From positions 339,923 through 403,922 of the forward strand of contig NZ_ATVL01000008.1 of assembly GCF_000420705.1 (NCBI RefSeq): a DNA stretch of 64,000 nt, in the 5' to 3' direction. Position numbers and translations under genes: made by a program. Position 1 is the first letter of the stretch; every line of letters begins with the position of its first letter. The notes below the pieces were generated by a model. That model saw nothing but the letters and a program-made list of their open reading frames with translations, was not told the DNA's origin and searched no databases. This DNA comes from Hymenobacter norwichensis DSM 15439 (GTDB lineage: Bacteria; Bacteroidota; Bacteroidia; Cytophagales; Hymenobacteraceae). Positions 1-7,409 of this stretch are shown piece by piece.

Positions 1-374
1 GGGTAGCGGCAATGTCCACGTTTTTTACCAGTTTCAGCGTGAGCGTGTCGCCGGCTTTCTTGATTTTATTTTCCGCTACGTGCGCCGGCTTGTAGTCGGC
101 TACGGCGGCGGCAAACACCCACACATCAGCGGCCGGCGCCACCGCAGCGGCGGCAGCGTACATCTGGTCGGCGGTTTCCACACGCTGAATTGCAATGCGT
201 GGGTTGGTGGGATCAGGCAGGCTAGTAGGGCCACTGATGAGCGTTACGTCGGCACCAGTTATGGCAAACGCCTCGGCCAGCGCGTAGCCCATTTTGCCGG
301 TGCTATGGTTGCCAATGAACCGCACCGGGTCAAGCGGTTCGTAGGTAGGGCCAGCCGTAATAAGGACGCGCATG
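1..374 (-). CDS. coaB: Phosphopantothenate-cysteine ligase (CoaB), partial, separate from CoaC
   Basis: N-terminal 124 residues of the CoaB domain, which joins cysteine to 4'-phosphopantothenate with CTP in coenzyme A synthesis; the C-terminus lies beyond the window start. The translation from ATG at 374 begins MRVLITAGPTYEPLDPVRF, followed by the GNHSTGKMG nucleotide-binding signature and, near residue 108, the ENKIKK segment that carries the lysine of the CoaB active site. The domain is normally fused behind CoaC in one polypeptide. Here it has its own ATG, 129 bases after the coaC stop, so the pair is encoded as two genes. It is the last visible gene of a minus-strand series (ostA, bamD, rpoZ, coaC, coaB). 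Family identification is secure; whether the split is real or a sequencing artefact cannot be settled here. Confidence 0.9.
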
Positions 375-386
375 AAGTCAATTGAA

Positions 387-502
387 AATTATGAATTAAA
401 AACTATAAGCTGCGAATATTTCCTTCTGGTTTCAGCAACTCATCCTGCCGCAATTTCACTCACAAAGCACAGAGGCAAGGCACGTAAAACCAATTCATAA
501 TT
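387..502. repeat. AT-rich inverted repeat between coaC and coaB
   Basis: The arms AATTATGAATT (387-397) and AATTCATAATT (492-502) are perfect reverse complements and bracket a 94-base non-coding spacer exactly where the usual CoaBC fusion would be continuous. Similar AT-rich palindromic pieces occur in other spacers of this window, so this may be an inserted repeat element that separated the two genes (inference). Confidence 0.55.
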
Positions 503-503
503 C

Positions 504-1064
504 TTAATTCGTCATTCTTGATTTCTCCAGCGCCGCCACGATGTCCTCGGGTTCCAGCATGCGGCCTGGCCCGGAGAGGCCACTAGCTAGCTCCCCGGCC
601 GGCGACTCCAACACGGTGTTGCCGTAGGAACGCAGCCGCGCCAGGTTGGCGGTGGTAGCGGGGTGGGCGTACATGTCCAGGTCCATAGCGGGAGCCAGCA
701 CCACCGGGCAGCGGGCCGAGAGGTACACGGCATCCAGCAACGATTCGCAGAAGCCATTTGCGAAGTGCGCCAGTGTATTAGCCGAAGCTGGCGCTACCAG
801 CAGCACGTCGGCCCATAAGCCCAGATGCACGTGGTTGTGCCATTCACCGGCCTGCTCGTCTTTCAGAAACCCTTGCAGCACCGGCCGCTTCGAGAGGGTG
901 CCCAACGTGAGCGGCGTAACAAAAGCAACGGCCGAAGTGGTTAGAATTACCTGCACCTCGGCGCCGGCTTTCACCAGCAGCCGCACGAGTGGCGCAGCTT
1001 TGTAGGCGGCTATGCTCCCACAAACCCCAAGCAGTACCTTACGGCCTTGTAGTGCTGAAGACAT
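504..1064 (-). CDS. coaC: Phosphopantothenoylcysteine decarboxylase (CoaC/Dfp flavoprotein domain)
   Basis: FMN-dependent decarboxylase that turns phosphopantothenoylcysteine into 4'-phosphopantetheine, the step after CoaB. The 186-residue protein shows the start LLGVCGSIAAYKA, the catalytic-histidine segment HVHLGLWAD, the FMN-binding stretch APASANT and the AMDLDMY version of the PxMNxxMW substrate clamp. It ends 10 residues after EPEDIVAALE, where bifunctional CoaBC proteins run on into the CoaB domain. Upstream is a 39-bp palindrome and then rpoZ, in the conserved Bacteroidota order bamD-rpoZ-coaBC. The two domains would have to associate as separate chains. Confidence 0.92.
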   Translation of the reverse strand: MSSALQGRKVLLGVCGSIAAYKAAPLVRLLVKAGAEVQVILTTSAVAFVTPLTLGTLSKRPVLQGFLKDEQAGEWHNHVHLGLWADVLLVAPASANTLAHFANGFCESLLDAVYLSARCPVVLAPAMDLDMYAHPATTANLARLRSYGNTVLESPAGELASGLSGPGRMLEPEDIVAALEKSRMTN

Positions 1065-1097
1065 ATTGCTTCGATTTACGCTTATGGTATAAACAGA

Positions 1098-1196
1098 ACG
1101 TCATGCAGAAGCGAAGCGAAACATCTTGCCTGCTGACGTAGGAATAGTAACCTATCATCAGCAGGCGAGATGTTTCGCTCCGCTTCTGCATGACGT
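1098..1196. repeat. Long palindrome (family A) between rpoZ and coaC
   Basis: Two 39-base arms, 1098-1136 and 1158-1196, are reverse complements at 37 of 39 positions and are separated by 21 bases. The arm begins ACGTCATGCAGAAGCG and contains GAAACATCT. The structure would fold into a very stable hairpin in RNA or a cruciform in DNA. A related palindrome starting GTCATGCTGA lies at 30273-30356, and a third of similar layout at 32322-32383. No long T-run follows, so it is not a classical terminator. Confidence 0.85.
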
Positions 1197-1219
1197 GCAC
1201 GGTTGAGTTGGAGCCTACC

Positions 1220-1564
1220 CTACTCGGCTTTAGGCGCGGCAACAGGAGCTTCTTCCTCAGGCGTACGGTAGTACACTTTGCCTTCCAGAAACTCCTCAAT
1301 GGCGAGGTTGGTTGGCTTGGGTAGCCGCTCGTAGTGCTTGCTGATTTCGATTTGCTCCCGGTTCTCGAACACCTCTTCCAGGTTATCGACGGTGGTAGCA
1401 AACTCGGCTAGCTTGCCGTTCAGTTCCTCTTTCAGCTTGAGGGCCAGCTGGTTGGCCCGCTTCGAGATGATGGCAATAGATTCGTATACGTTACCTGTGT
1501 CGTTGGCAAGTTCCGACATGTTGCGGGTCACGATGGAAGCAGACAGGTTGCTAGGGGTCTTCAT
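1220..1564 (-). CDS. rpoZ: DNA-directed RNA polymerase omega subunit (Bacteroidota type)
   Basis: A 114-residue small RNA polymerase subunit (RpoZ/Rpb6 family) that helps fold and assemble the beta-prime subunit. The start MKTPSNLSASIVTRNM, the core NVYESIAIISKRANQLALKLKEEL and the acidic, proline/alanine-rich tail match the Bacteroidota form of omega, which is usually about 105-115 residues. It lies between bamD and coaC, a conserved neighbourhood in the phylum, though palindromic spacers on each side may uncouple transcription or stability. Start ATG at 1564 is the only reasonable one. Confidence 0.9.
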   Translation of the reverse strand: MKTPSNLSASIVTRNMSELANDTGNVYESIAIISKRANQLALKLKEELNGKLAEFATTVDNLEEVFENREQIEISKHYERLPKPTNLAIEEFLEGKVYYRTPEEEAPVAAPKAE

Positions 1565-1570
1565 GATGTG

Positions 1571-1662
1571 AATGGTTAAATTGTTGAATTGCTTAATTGT
1601 TGGTTGTCCTGAATGACTGGTTAATAAAGTCAGTCATTTAACAATCAAACAATTCAGCCATT
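1571..1662. repeat. Nested AT-rich inverted repeat between bamD and rpoZ
   Basis: The outer arms start AATGGTTAAATTGTT (1571) and, as reverse complement, AATGGCTGAATTGTT (ending 1662), matching at 17 of 21 positions. An inner perfect 8-bp hairpin AATGACTG/CAGTCATT sits at 1612-1619 and 1631-1638. The whole spacer between the two genes is therefore one large imperfect palindrome. It could be a repeat element, an attenuator or an mRNA-stability element; the sequence alone does not say which. Confidence 0.7.
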
Positions 1663-1667
1663 AAAAA

Positions 1668-2495
1668 TTAATTCGCAGCCGCTGCGTCTTTAGGTTTGAG
1701 CTTGGCTATTTGTGCCGTGGCGTCGGTGTACATCCGCTCGGCGTCTTTCAGGTTGCGGCTCTGCGGGAAAGTATCCACAAAGTGCTGGTAGAAGGCCACG
1801 ACATCTAAGTACCGCTCGCGCTGCTTTTCTTCCACACTTTCGCGGGCTAGGTCGTACTGCGCACTCACTTTCAGGTACTCGGCTTCTTCGTTGAACGCGG
1901 AAGCCGGAAACTGCTGCTGAAACGTGGTGAGGGCAACTACCGCCGACTGATAATAGCGCAGGCTGTAGTAGAGTTTGGCACCCTGGTACGCTTTATTCTC
2001 TAGTTTCTTCTGCAACTCCTGCGACATGCCTTCCGCTTCGGGCCGGAACTTGCTTTCGGGGTAGCGATTCAAAAACTCCTGGATGGTTTCCAGCGCTGAG
2101 TACGTGTTGGTCTGGTCCAGCTCATACTCCGGCGAATCGCGGAACAGGGATTTTGTTTGTAGAAACGAAGCTTCCTCGGTGTACGCTGAGTTCGGGTAGG
2201 TATCGGCGAAGGACTTGAAGTAGTAAGCACTCAGCGTATAGTTGCGCTGGCGGAAGTTGGTGTTGGCGAAGTAGAACTGCGCTTTTTCAGCTTCCGGGCG
2301 GCCTTTCAGCAACGGCACCAAATCTTCGAGCAGAGTACCTGCTTTAAAAAAGTCGCCTTTGTCGTAATACTTGATGGCAGCTTCGTACTTCTTGTTCACG
2401 TCGCCGCTCTTGAGCAGCTTTTGGTAGCCGGTGCAGGAGCCAAAAAGCAATGCACTAAGCAGAAGAACAAAAAGGGTTGGGCGAAATGATTGCAT
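1668..2495 (-). CDS. bamD: Outer membrane assembly lipoprotein BamD
   Basis: Lipoprotein of the BAM complex that inserts beta-barrel proteins into the outer membrane. From ATG 2495 the protein has 275 residues: an N-terminal signal with lipobox (LLFGSCTGYQ), then tetratricopeptide-like helices such as YYDKGDFFKAGTLLEDL and the typical segment AQFYFANTNFRQRNYTLSAYYF, YPNS and FPASAFNEEAEYL. An upstream in-frame ATG at 2579 would add 28 residues in front of a normal signal peptide, so 2495 is preferred. A TACCTTTG box (2504-2511) lies only 8 bases upstream of this start. Downstream are rpoZ and coaC; upstream is the OstA-like gene, so the neighbourhood is envelope biogenesis. Confidence 0.88.
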   Translation of the reverse strand: MQSFRPTLFVLLLSALLFGSCTGYQKLLKSGDVNKKYEAAIKYYDKGDFFKAGTLLEDLVPLLKGRPEAEKAQFYFANTNFRQRNYTLSAYYFKSFADTYPNSAYTEEASFLQTKSLFRDSPEYELDQTNTYSALETIQEFLNRYPESKFRPEAEGMSQELQKKLENKAYQGAKLYYSLRYYQSAVVALTTFQQQFPASAFNEEAEYLKVSAQYDLARESVEEKQRERYLDVVAFYQHFVDTFPQSRNLKDAERMYTDATAQIAKLKPKDAAAAN

Positions 2496-2503
2496 AAGGG
2501 GCA

Positions 2504-2511
2504 CAAAGGTA
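2504..2511 (-). promoter_or_regulatory. TAnnTTTG -7 box just before bamD
   Basis: TACCTTTG on the minus strand matches the Bacteroidota -7 consensus TAnnTTTG. Only 8 bases separate it from the bamD ATG, so a transcript started here would be leaderless or almost so. A clear -33 TTTG is not visible. Confidence 0.5.
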
Positions 2512-2592
2512 ACGGATTCTGCCTGAATCATTGGCAGTGCTTGATTGCCGGTTTGTTGGCGACTGATTGTTGGCCGCAACTCCCAAAAATGG

Positions 2593-4296
2593 CTATTTCC
2601 TTATTGGCGGCTTCGGAGCGGTAGTTTTGGCGGGCGTAGCCGGAGTGACGCTCGGTTTGGCTTTCGACTTCGAACTGGCTTTGGTGGCTGCTTTGGTTTT
2701 CGTCTTCGATTTAGGCCGGGCTTTTGGCTTGGCTTTTACGGGCACCGCAAAGTGCCTGCCTAACACCGCTCGGCGGGTAGGGCGTTCCGTGGGGCGCCAG
2801 CTGAAATCTTTCAGCTTTTCGTCTTCGGGCTTTAACTCATGCGGTGGTATAAAACTAGCGTCGGGGTTGGTGAGGAAGCTGATGGTTTGCAGTTTGCTTT
2901 CAGCAAAGCGCAGCACCATCGTGGCCGACAGGGCCTTATTCATGCCGCTCACTGCCGTATCCCCCTCAAGAGCATAGTAGAGGCTCTCGGCGTTGCCAAG
3001 CACATCAACTTTTTTTATCGAGTTGTTTTGGAAGTAGGCAATCATGCGGCGGCCCTTCACCTGGTTGAAGTTCAGTAGCGTGTCCTGGCCGATGATGAAC
3101 GAGTTGGCGTACAGGCGCATCTGGTCCACTTTGCCCTTGCGCTGCCGGATTTCCATACTGTCGGCGGTGAGCTGGTTTTTGTTGCTCCAGAGGATGGGCC
3201 GCTTGTTGAGGTAGATGATGGAATCCAGCCGGTTGTAGGTGAGCGAGTCGCAACGGCCCTGCAAATCAGTACGGAAAATCTTGGTTTTTGGAAAGGCGTA
3301 GATGACGCCGGCGCTGTTGAGCGGGGCCTTGCCTTCTTGGCTGATCAGCGTATCAGCGGCCAGGTACAGCGTGTCTTTGCCGGAGATATTGCGCATCACC
3401 GGCGCGCCGTACACCTTCACCCGGCCAAGCAGCCGCCAGTACCGCCCCACGTCCCCCCTGATTACCACATTGTCTTTCTTGGAAGTCATGGAGACGTGCC
3501 CAGTGGCTACGCCGTATTTCGTTGCCTGGTCGTACACCAGCTTGTCGCCGGTGAGCAGGTAGTTGGGCGTTTCCACCTTGGCATTCTTCTGGAACACCGA
3601 CTTGCCAGTGATAGTATTGTGCACCCCGTTTTCGGCGTACAGCGTCTGGTTTTGCTTGTCGGTGAGGTGCGTTGGGCCGTAGAAATACGCCACCTTCGAC
3701 ACTGTATTGTATTGCAGCGTGTCGGTATCGATGGTGTTGTCTTTGGTGAGCACCTTTACATTCCGCTTGAAGCTGAAGATTTTGCTGGTAGTATTATAGT
3801 ACCCGTACTGGCTATCGAGCGTATTTTCGGGGTCTACAATGTGGCCGCCGGTGCTGTAGTAAGCCAAGTTGTTGGTGAGGTCGTAGTCGAGCAGCTTGGT
3901 GGTGAGCGTCATGCGCGGGTCACGCATAGTCACGTTGCCAATCATACGGGCCTTGCGGGTGTCACCGTCGTAGGTGGCCCGGTCGCCGGTAATCGTGATG
4001 GTGTCGTTCTGGATGATACGCACGTTGCTGAAAGCTTCCAGCGCGTTCTTATCGGTGTACTGATAGGCCGAGTCACAGTAAAGCAGCGTGGTACCTTGCC
4101 GGAAGCTCACATTGCCAATCAGCTTGCGAATTTCAACGCCGTTGAACGTACCGCCAATCAACTCATTGGTACCTGGCAGCAGCTCGATGCGCTGGCCTTT
4201 GGCAGGCGTGGGTTGGGCGGCAGGTTTGCGCTGGGCCGTAGCAAACAGCGGCAACCAAGCCAATACGATAAGAGAGAGAAATCTAAGGAAGGGCAT
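2593..4296 (-). CDS. OstA-like (LptA/LptD N-domain) organic-solvent-tolerance protein
   Basis: A 567-residue exported protein with an N-terminal signal (LIVLAWLPLFATAQ) followed by OstA/LptA-like beta-jellyroll repeats: GNVSFRQGTTLLYCDSA, GDRATYDGDTRKARMIGNV, and repeated AENGVH/TGDKLVYD units. Such proteins form the periplasmic bridge or scaffold for lipopolysaccharide transport. The length is well above an E. coli LptA (about 185), which is usual for the Bacteroidota OstA-like family. The last ~50 residues are low-complexity, rich in Lys, Ala, Pro and Thr. A TACCTTTG box is 7 bases before the ATG. It precedes bamD, linking LPS transport and outer-membrane assembly genes. Exact role (LptA versus a scaffold) is inferred. 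Confidence 0.8.
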   Translation of the reverse strand: MPFLRFLSLIVLAWLPLFATAQRKPAAQPTPAKGQRIELLPGTNELIGGTFNGVEIRKLIGNVSFRQGTTLLYCDSAYQYTDKNALEAFSNVRIIQNDTITITGDRATYDGDTRKARMIGNVTMRDPRMTLTTKLLDYDLTNNLAYYSTGGHIVDPENTLDSQYGYYNTTSKIFSFKRNVKVLTKDNTIDTDTLQYNTVSKVAYFYGPTHLTDKQNQTLYAENGVHNTITGKSVFQKNAKVETPNYLLTGDKLVYDQATKYGVATGHVSMTSKKDNVVIRGDVGRYWRLLGRVKVYGAPVMRNISGKDTLYLAADTLISQEGKAPLNSAGVIYAFPKTKIFRTDLQGRCDSLTYNRLDSIIYLNKRPILWSNKNQLTADSMEIRQRKGKVDQMRLYANSFIIGQDTLLNFNQVKGRRMIAYFQNNSIKKVDVLGNAESLYYALEGDTAVSGMNKALSATMVLRFAESKLQTISFLTNPDASFIPPHELKPEDEKLKDFSWRPTERPTRRAVLGRHFAVPVKAKPKARPKSKTKTKAATKASSKSKAKPSVTPATPAKTTAPKPPIRK

Positions 4297-4303
4297 TTAC
4301 GAA

Positions 4304-4311
4304 CAAAGGTA
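4304..4311 (-). promoter_or_regulatory. TAnnTTTG -7 box just before the OstA-like gene
   Basis: TACCTTTG on the minus strand, 7 bases from the ATG at 4296. This is the same geometry as the box before bamD and predicts a nearly leaderless mRNA. Confidence 0.5.
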
Positions 4312-4434
4312 GGAAATCTGCCCCCGCCTTTACGCGCGGAAGCAGTAGAACGAAGCCCGTCCCTGGCTTGGCGTTACGACAAGAACTGCGCCGTTGTACA
4401 CTCGCCATACTTCTCCGTAAGCTGGAGCGTGCGG

Positions 4435-5340
4435 CTAGTCGCGCCTCAACAACGACAGCATGGTCGGAACATTGTCAACCTCAATAGCATCGGGCCGGCA
4501 GTCAATCAGGCGCTGCACGGTGCCAGAGGCGCGGCCCCCGAACGTCACCACCTGCAAGCCGGCGGCGTGGGCCTGCGCGGTACGCTCGGGCGTTATTAAA
4601 TCTTTCCGAACGATGATGGCCTGCACCTTTTCCGCTTTGGCTGCTTGCAACTGGTTTTCGAAGTCGTCGGTGATTTCCAGCCCCAGCGGCACGCCGGGCA
4701 GCGCTTGCCGCAAGCCTGCCAACGACGACTGGTTGATGGTGAGCACTAGCAGCCGCTCCGGAGGCCAGTTGTATTGCTTTAGCAGCCGGCCCAGGGCCCG
4801 CGCCAGCGCCGGCGCTTTAGCTAGCGGCTGTTCGGCGTTGCAGACGTTGGTTTCGTGCAAATCGAAGTGTAGGTAGGGCAACGTGGGGCGCCGGCTGAGT
4901 GAATCAAGTAGGTAATGCAGCGTAATGGGGCGCTCATCGTGCCACAAGTCGTAGAACCAGCCGCCGCGGTACTCCAGCTTCTGCATATCGGCGGCCAACG
5001 TTTCGTACACGCAGCCTTTGCCGTTGGTCATGGATTCCAGCGTTTGGTCGTGGTAGAGCATCAGCACGCTGTCCTGGCTGAGCTGCACGTCCACTTCCAC
5101 CCCGTCGGCCCCGCGGGCCAGAGCCTTTTTAAGGCTGGCAAAACTGCTCGGGGGCAGCGGATTGAACGGGTTGATGGGCGCGAAAAAACCCGAGCCAGCG
5201 TGCCCAATCACCAACGGCTGCTGGTTGCGCGGCAGCGGCTTGCTAGCCCAGTCGCAACCGGCTAGTAGCAGCGGCGCTAGCAACATAAAGAAGCAGTACC
5301 GCAACCAGCGGCTGGGGAAGTGCATAGACGAAGGCAACAT
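4435..5340 (-). CDS. Glycerophosphodiester phosphodiesterase-like lipoprotein
   Basis: GDPD-family TIM-barrel protein that would hydrolyse glycerophosphodiesters to glycerol 3-phosphate. From ATG 5340 (301 residues) there is a lipoprotein signal ending LLLAGC, then the barrel with VIGHAGSGF, the metal-binding GVEVDVQ, and LMLYHDQTLE with the second catalytic histidine. The usual first motif HRG is HAG here, and the usual EN after it is replaced by a proline/asparagine-rich segment (NPFNPLPPSS), so substrate or activity may differ. Alternative starts are 5358 and 5325; longer ones would overlap the divergent tilS. It is oriented with the ostA operon, separated by about 140 bases. Confidence 0.8.
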   Translation of the reverse strand: MLPSSMHFPSRWLRYCFFMLLAPLLLAGCDWASKPLPRNQQPLVIGHAGSGFFAPINPFNPLPPSSFASLKKALARGADGVEVDVQLSQDSVLMLYHDQTLESMTNGKGCVYETLAADMQKLEYRGGWFYDLWHDERPITLHYLLDSLSRRPTLPYLHFDLHETNVCNAEQPLAKAPALARALGRLLKQYNWPPERLLVLTINQSSLAGLRQALPGVPLGLEITDDFENQLQAAKAEKVQAIIVRKDLITPERTAQAHAAGLQVVTFGGRASGTVQRLIDCRPDAIEVDNVPTMLSLLRRD

Positions 5341-5413
5341 TTTCAATAAATCAATCATTCCTATTCTGTTTGCTTTCACCTGGCAGGCGTAACGCCCAAT
5401 GCGGCGGCGTCTG

Positions 5414-5421
5414 TATTTTTG
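5414..5421 (+). promoter_or_regulatory. TAnnTTTG -7 box for tilS
   Basis: TATTTTTG matches the Bacteroidota -7 consensus and lies 21 bases before the tilS ATG at 5443. The -33 element is not obvious. Confidence 0.5.
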
Positions 5422-5442
5422 CAGCTCGTATTTCCATTTCGT

Positions 5443-6771
5443 ATGCTCGACCAAGTCCGCCAGTACATAGAAGAACACCAGCTTTTTTCCCTTACCGATG
5501 ATACGCTGCTGGTAGCCGTGAGCGGCGGCCAGGATTCGGTGGTATTAGCCGATGTGCTGCACCGGTTGGGCGTGCCGTTTGCCGTGGCCCACTGCCATTT
5601 TGGGCTGCGCGGCGAAGAAGCGGATGCCGACGAGCAGTTTGTGCGCAAGCTGGCTAAGAAATACGAAGTTCCCTACTTCGCGGAGTTCTTCCAGACCAAA
5701 GCATTTGCCGAGCAGGAAGGCATTTCCACCCAGATGGCCGCCCGCGCCCTGCGCTACGAGTGGTTTGAGCGGCTGCGCCAGACCCAGAACCTGGCCTACA
5801 TTGCCACCGCCCACCACCAGCGCGACGCCGCCGAAACCATGCTCCTCAACCTCACCCACGGCACCGGGCTGGCGGGCTTACACGGCATCCCGCCAAAAAA
5901 CGGCTACCTCGTGCGCCCCTTGCTGGGCATCGGCAAGCCAGAGCTGTTCGAGTATCTGGTGGAAAACCACTTGATCTGGCGCGAAGATGCCTCCAACGAC
6001 AGCCCGGTGTACCAGCGCAACCGCCTGCGCCAAGAGGTGCTGCCCGTATTGCGCGATATCAACCCCAACCTCGACCAAACCTTGCAATTCACGGCCGAGC
6101 GAGTAGGCGGCGCCGAGGAAATCGTGCGGCGCTACGTAGCCGACACCGCCGCCGCTGCCCAACGCACCGAGGCCGACGCTATTTATCTGAACATTGCGCT
6201 GCTCCAGCGTACCGCCGCTACCACGCTGGTGCTACACGAGCTATTGCGCCCGTTCGGGTTCAGCTTCCCGGTAGTAAAAGATATTATAGCGGCCTTCCCC
6301 GCCGAGCCGGGCCGCCGCTTCGAGTCGCCGACGCACCGGCTGGTGAAGGACCGGGAGCAGCTCGTCATCACCCGGAAAGTGCTGACTAAATTCGGCACGC
6401 ACCAGATTCAGGCGGGCCAGGAAGTGCTGAAGATTGACGGCCTGCACCTGCGCCTGGAACTCGCCGAAGCCGCCAGCCTCGACATTCCGCGTGGTAAAGC
6501 CGTAGCCGCGCTGGATGCCGACTTGCTGAAGTTTCCGCTGATTGTGAGGCCCTGGCAGGAAGGCGACTGGTTTATGCCCATCGGGATGAAAGGCAAAAAG
6601 AAGCTCTCCGACTTCCTCATCGACCAGAAAGTGCCACTCAATCTGAAAGACCACGTATTTGTGCTGGTTTCCGGCGACGGCAAAATTGCCTGGGTGGTTG
6701 GCTTCCGGCCCGACGAGCGGTTCAAAGTGACCGAGCAAACCGAGCGAGTGCTGACGGTAAAGCGAATGTAA
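5443..6771 (+). CDS. tilS: tRNA(Ile)-lysidine synthase
   Basis: ATP-dependent enzyme that converts cytidine 34 of tRNA-Ile(CAU) to lysidine, so the tRNA reads AUA rather than AUG. The 442-residue protein has the PP-loop LLVAVSGGQDSVVLADVLHR near residue 22, the HCHFGLRGEEAD segment, ATAHHQRDAAETMLL and, after a linker, a TilS C-terminal domain (RPWQEGDWFMPIGMKGKKKLSDFL) that binds the tRNA acceptor. ATG 5443 gives the family start MLDQVRQY; an in-frame TTG at 5419 is possible but unneeded. It is divergent from the GDPD-like gene, with a TATTTTTG box in between. Confidence 0.95.
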   Translation: MLDQVRQYIEEHQLFSLTDDTLLVAVSGGQDSVVLADVLHRLGVPFAVAHCHFGLRGEEADADEQFVRKLAKKYEVPYFAEFFQTKAFAEQEGISTQMAARALRYEWFERLRQTQNLAYIATAHHQRDAAETMLLNLTHGTGLAGLHGIPPKNGYLVRPLLGIGKPELFEYLVENHLIWREDASNDSPVYQRNRLRQEVLPVLRDINPNLDQTLQFTAERVGGAEEIVRRYVADTAAAAQRTEADAIYLNIALLQRTAATTLVLHELLRPFGFSFPVVKDIIAAFPAEPGRRFESPTHRLVKDREQLVITRKVLTKFGTHQIQAGQEVLKIDGLHLRLELAEAASLDIPRGKAVAALDADLLKFPLIVRPWQEGDWFMPIGMKGKKKLSDFLIDQKVPLNLKDHVFVLVSGDGKIAWVVGFRPDERFKVTEQTERVLTVKRM

Positions 6772-6816
6772 ATGAGTAGCTTGGGCACAGCGGTTACTCA
6801 ATTGATTTTCAAACTA

Positions 6817-7302
6817 ATGAAATCAATTTTCCTACTTTTGTCAGGCTTGTGCATCACACTCTCGGGCTGTGCTTTTCTCGGAATGGATGACTGCGAAGGC
6901 GCGCGTAATGCCTACGAAACTTCTTTCTCGATACAGTTTCTTGACGCTACCGGTACCAGGAGTATATTTTCTCCGCCGCTTAGCTACACGCGGGATTCTG
7001 TACGCATACTTGATGAACAAGGCAAGCTGGTGCCTCACGTCTTGCCAACGGATCTAACCTACTCCGCAATAGACTTTTCATTACTTGGATACGAAGATCT
7101 TGTATTCGAGAAGCCTGTTACTCGGCAGTTTGTTGTCTATTTCACGCGGACTGACCAAGACACCATTCGGGCAGAATACGAATTGCTGAAGAATAAGTGC
7201 CAAGATCCGGATTTCAAAAAGCTTGTAATCTTTTACAACAGCAAGAAAGTACAGGAAGGAGATGGGCGATATGTAGTTCAATTGAGCATTCGCAAGCCTT
7301 AG
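6817..7302 (+). CDS. Hypothetical lipoprotein
   Basis: Not recognised. From ATG 6817 it has 161 residues with a lipoprotein signal (FLLLSGLCITLSGC) whose cysteine follows at about residue 17. The mature part is soluble, mixed charge, with segments such as RNAYETSFSIQFLDATG and a C-terminal YVVQLSIRKP that look beta-rich. The ATG lies 45 bases after the tilS stop, so read-through transcription from tilS is possible. Base composition is slightly more AT-rich than its neighbours. It is likely anchored in the outer or inner membrane, facing the periplasm; function unknown. Confidence 0.7.
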   Translation: MKSIFLLLSGLCITLSGCAFLGMDDCEGARNAYETSFSIQFLDATGTRSIFSPPLSYTRDSVRILDEQGKLVPHVLPTDLTYSAIDFSLLGYEDLVFEKPVTRQFVVYFTRTDQDTIRAEYELLKNKCQDPDFKKLVIFYNSKKVQEGDGRYVVQLSIRKP

Positions 7303-7409
7303 AACCAACGACAATGCGCGAGGAAAGCACATAAATTTTCGCTTAAACTCTCGGTTCACACGCTTAGCTTTACGCCTGAACCCAATCCGTACACCCAACC
7401 CATCACTCG

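Noticed and set aside
3337..4599. Long plus-strand reading frame of about 420 codons opposite the OstA-like gene
   Set aside because: It is antisense to a clear gene with domain matches and the product is Val/His-rich without any motif. High G+C DNA makes such open antisense frames common.
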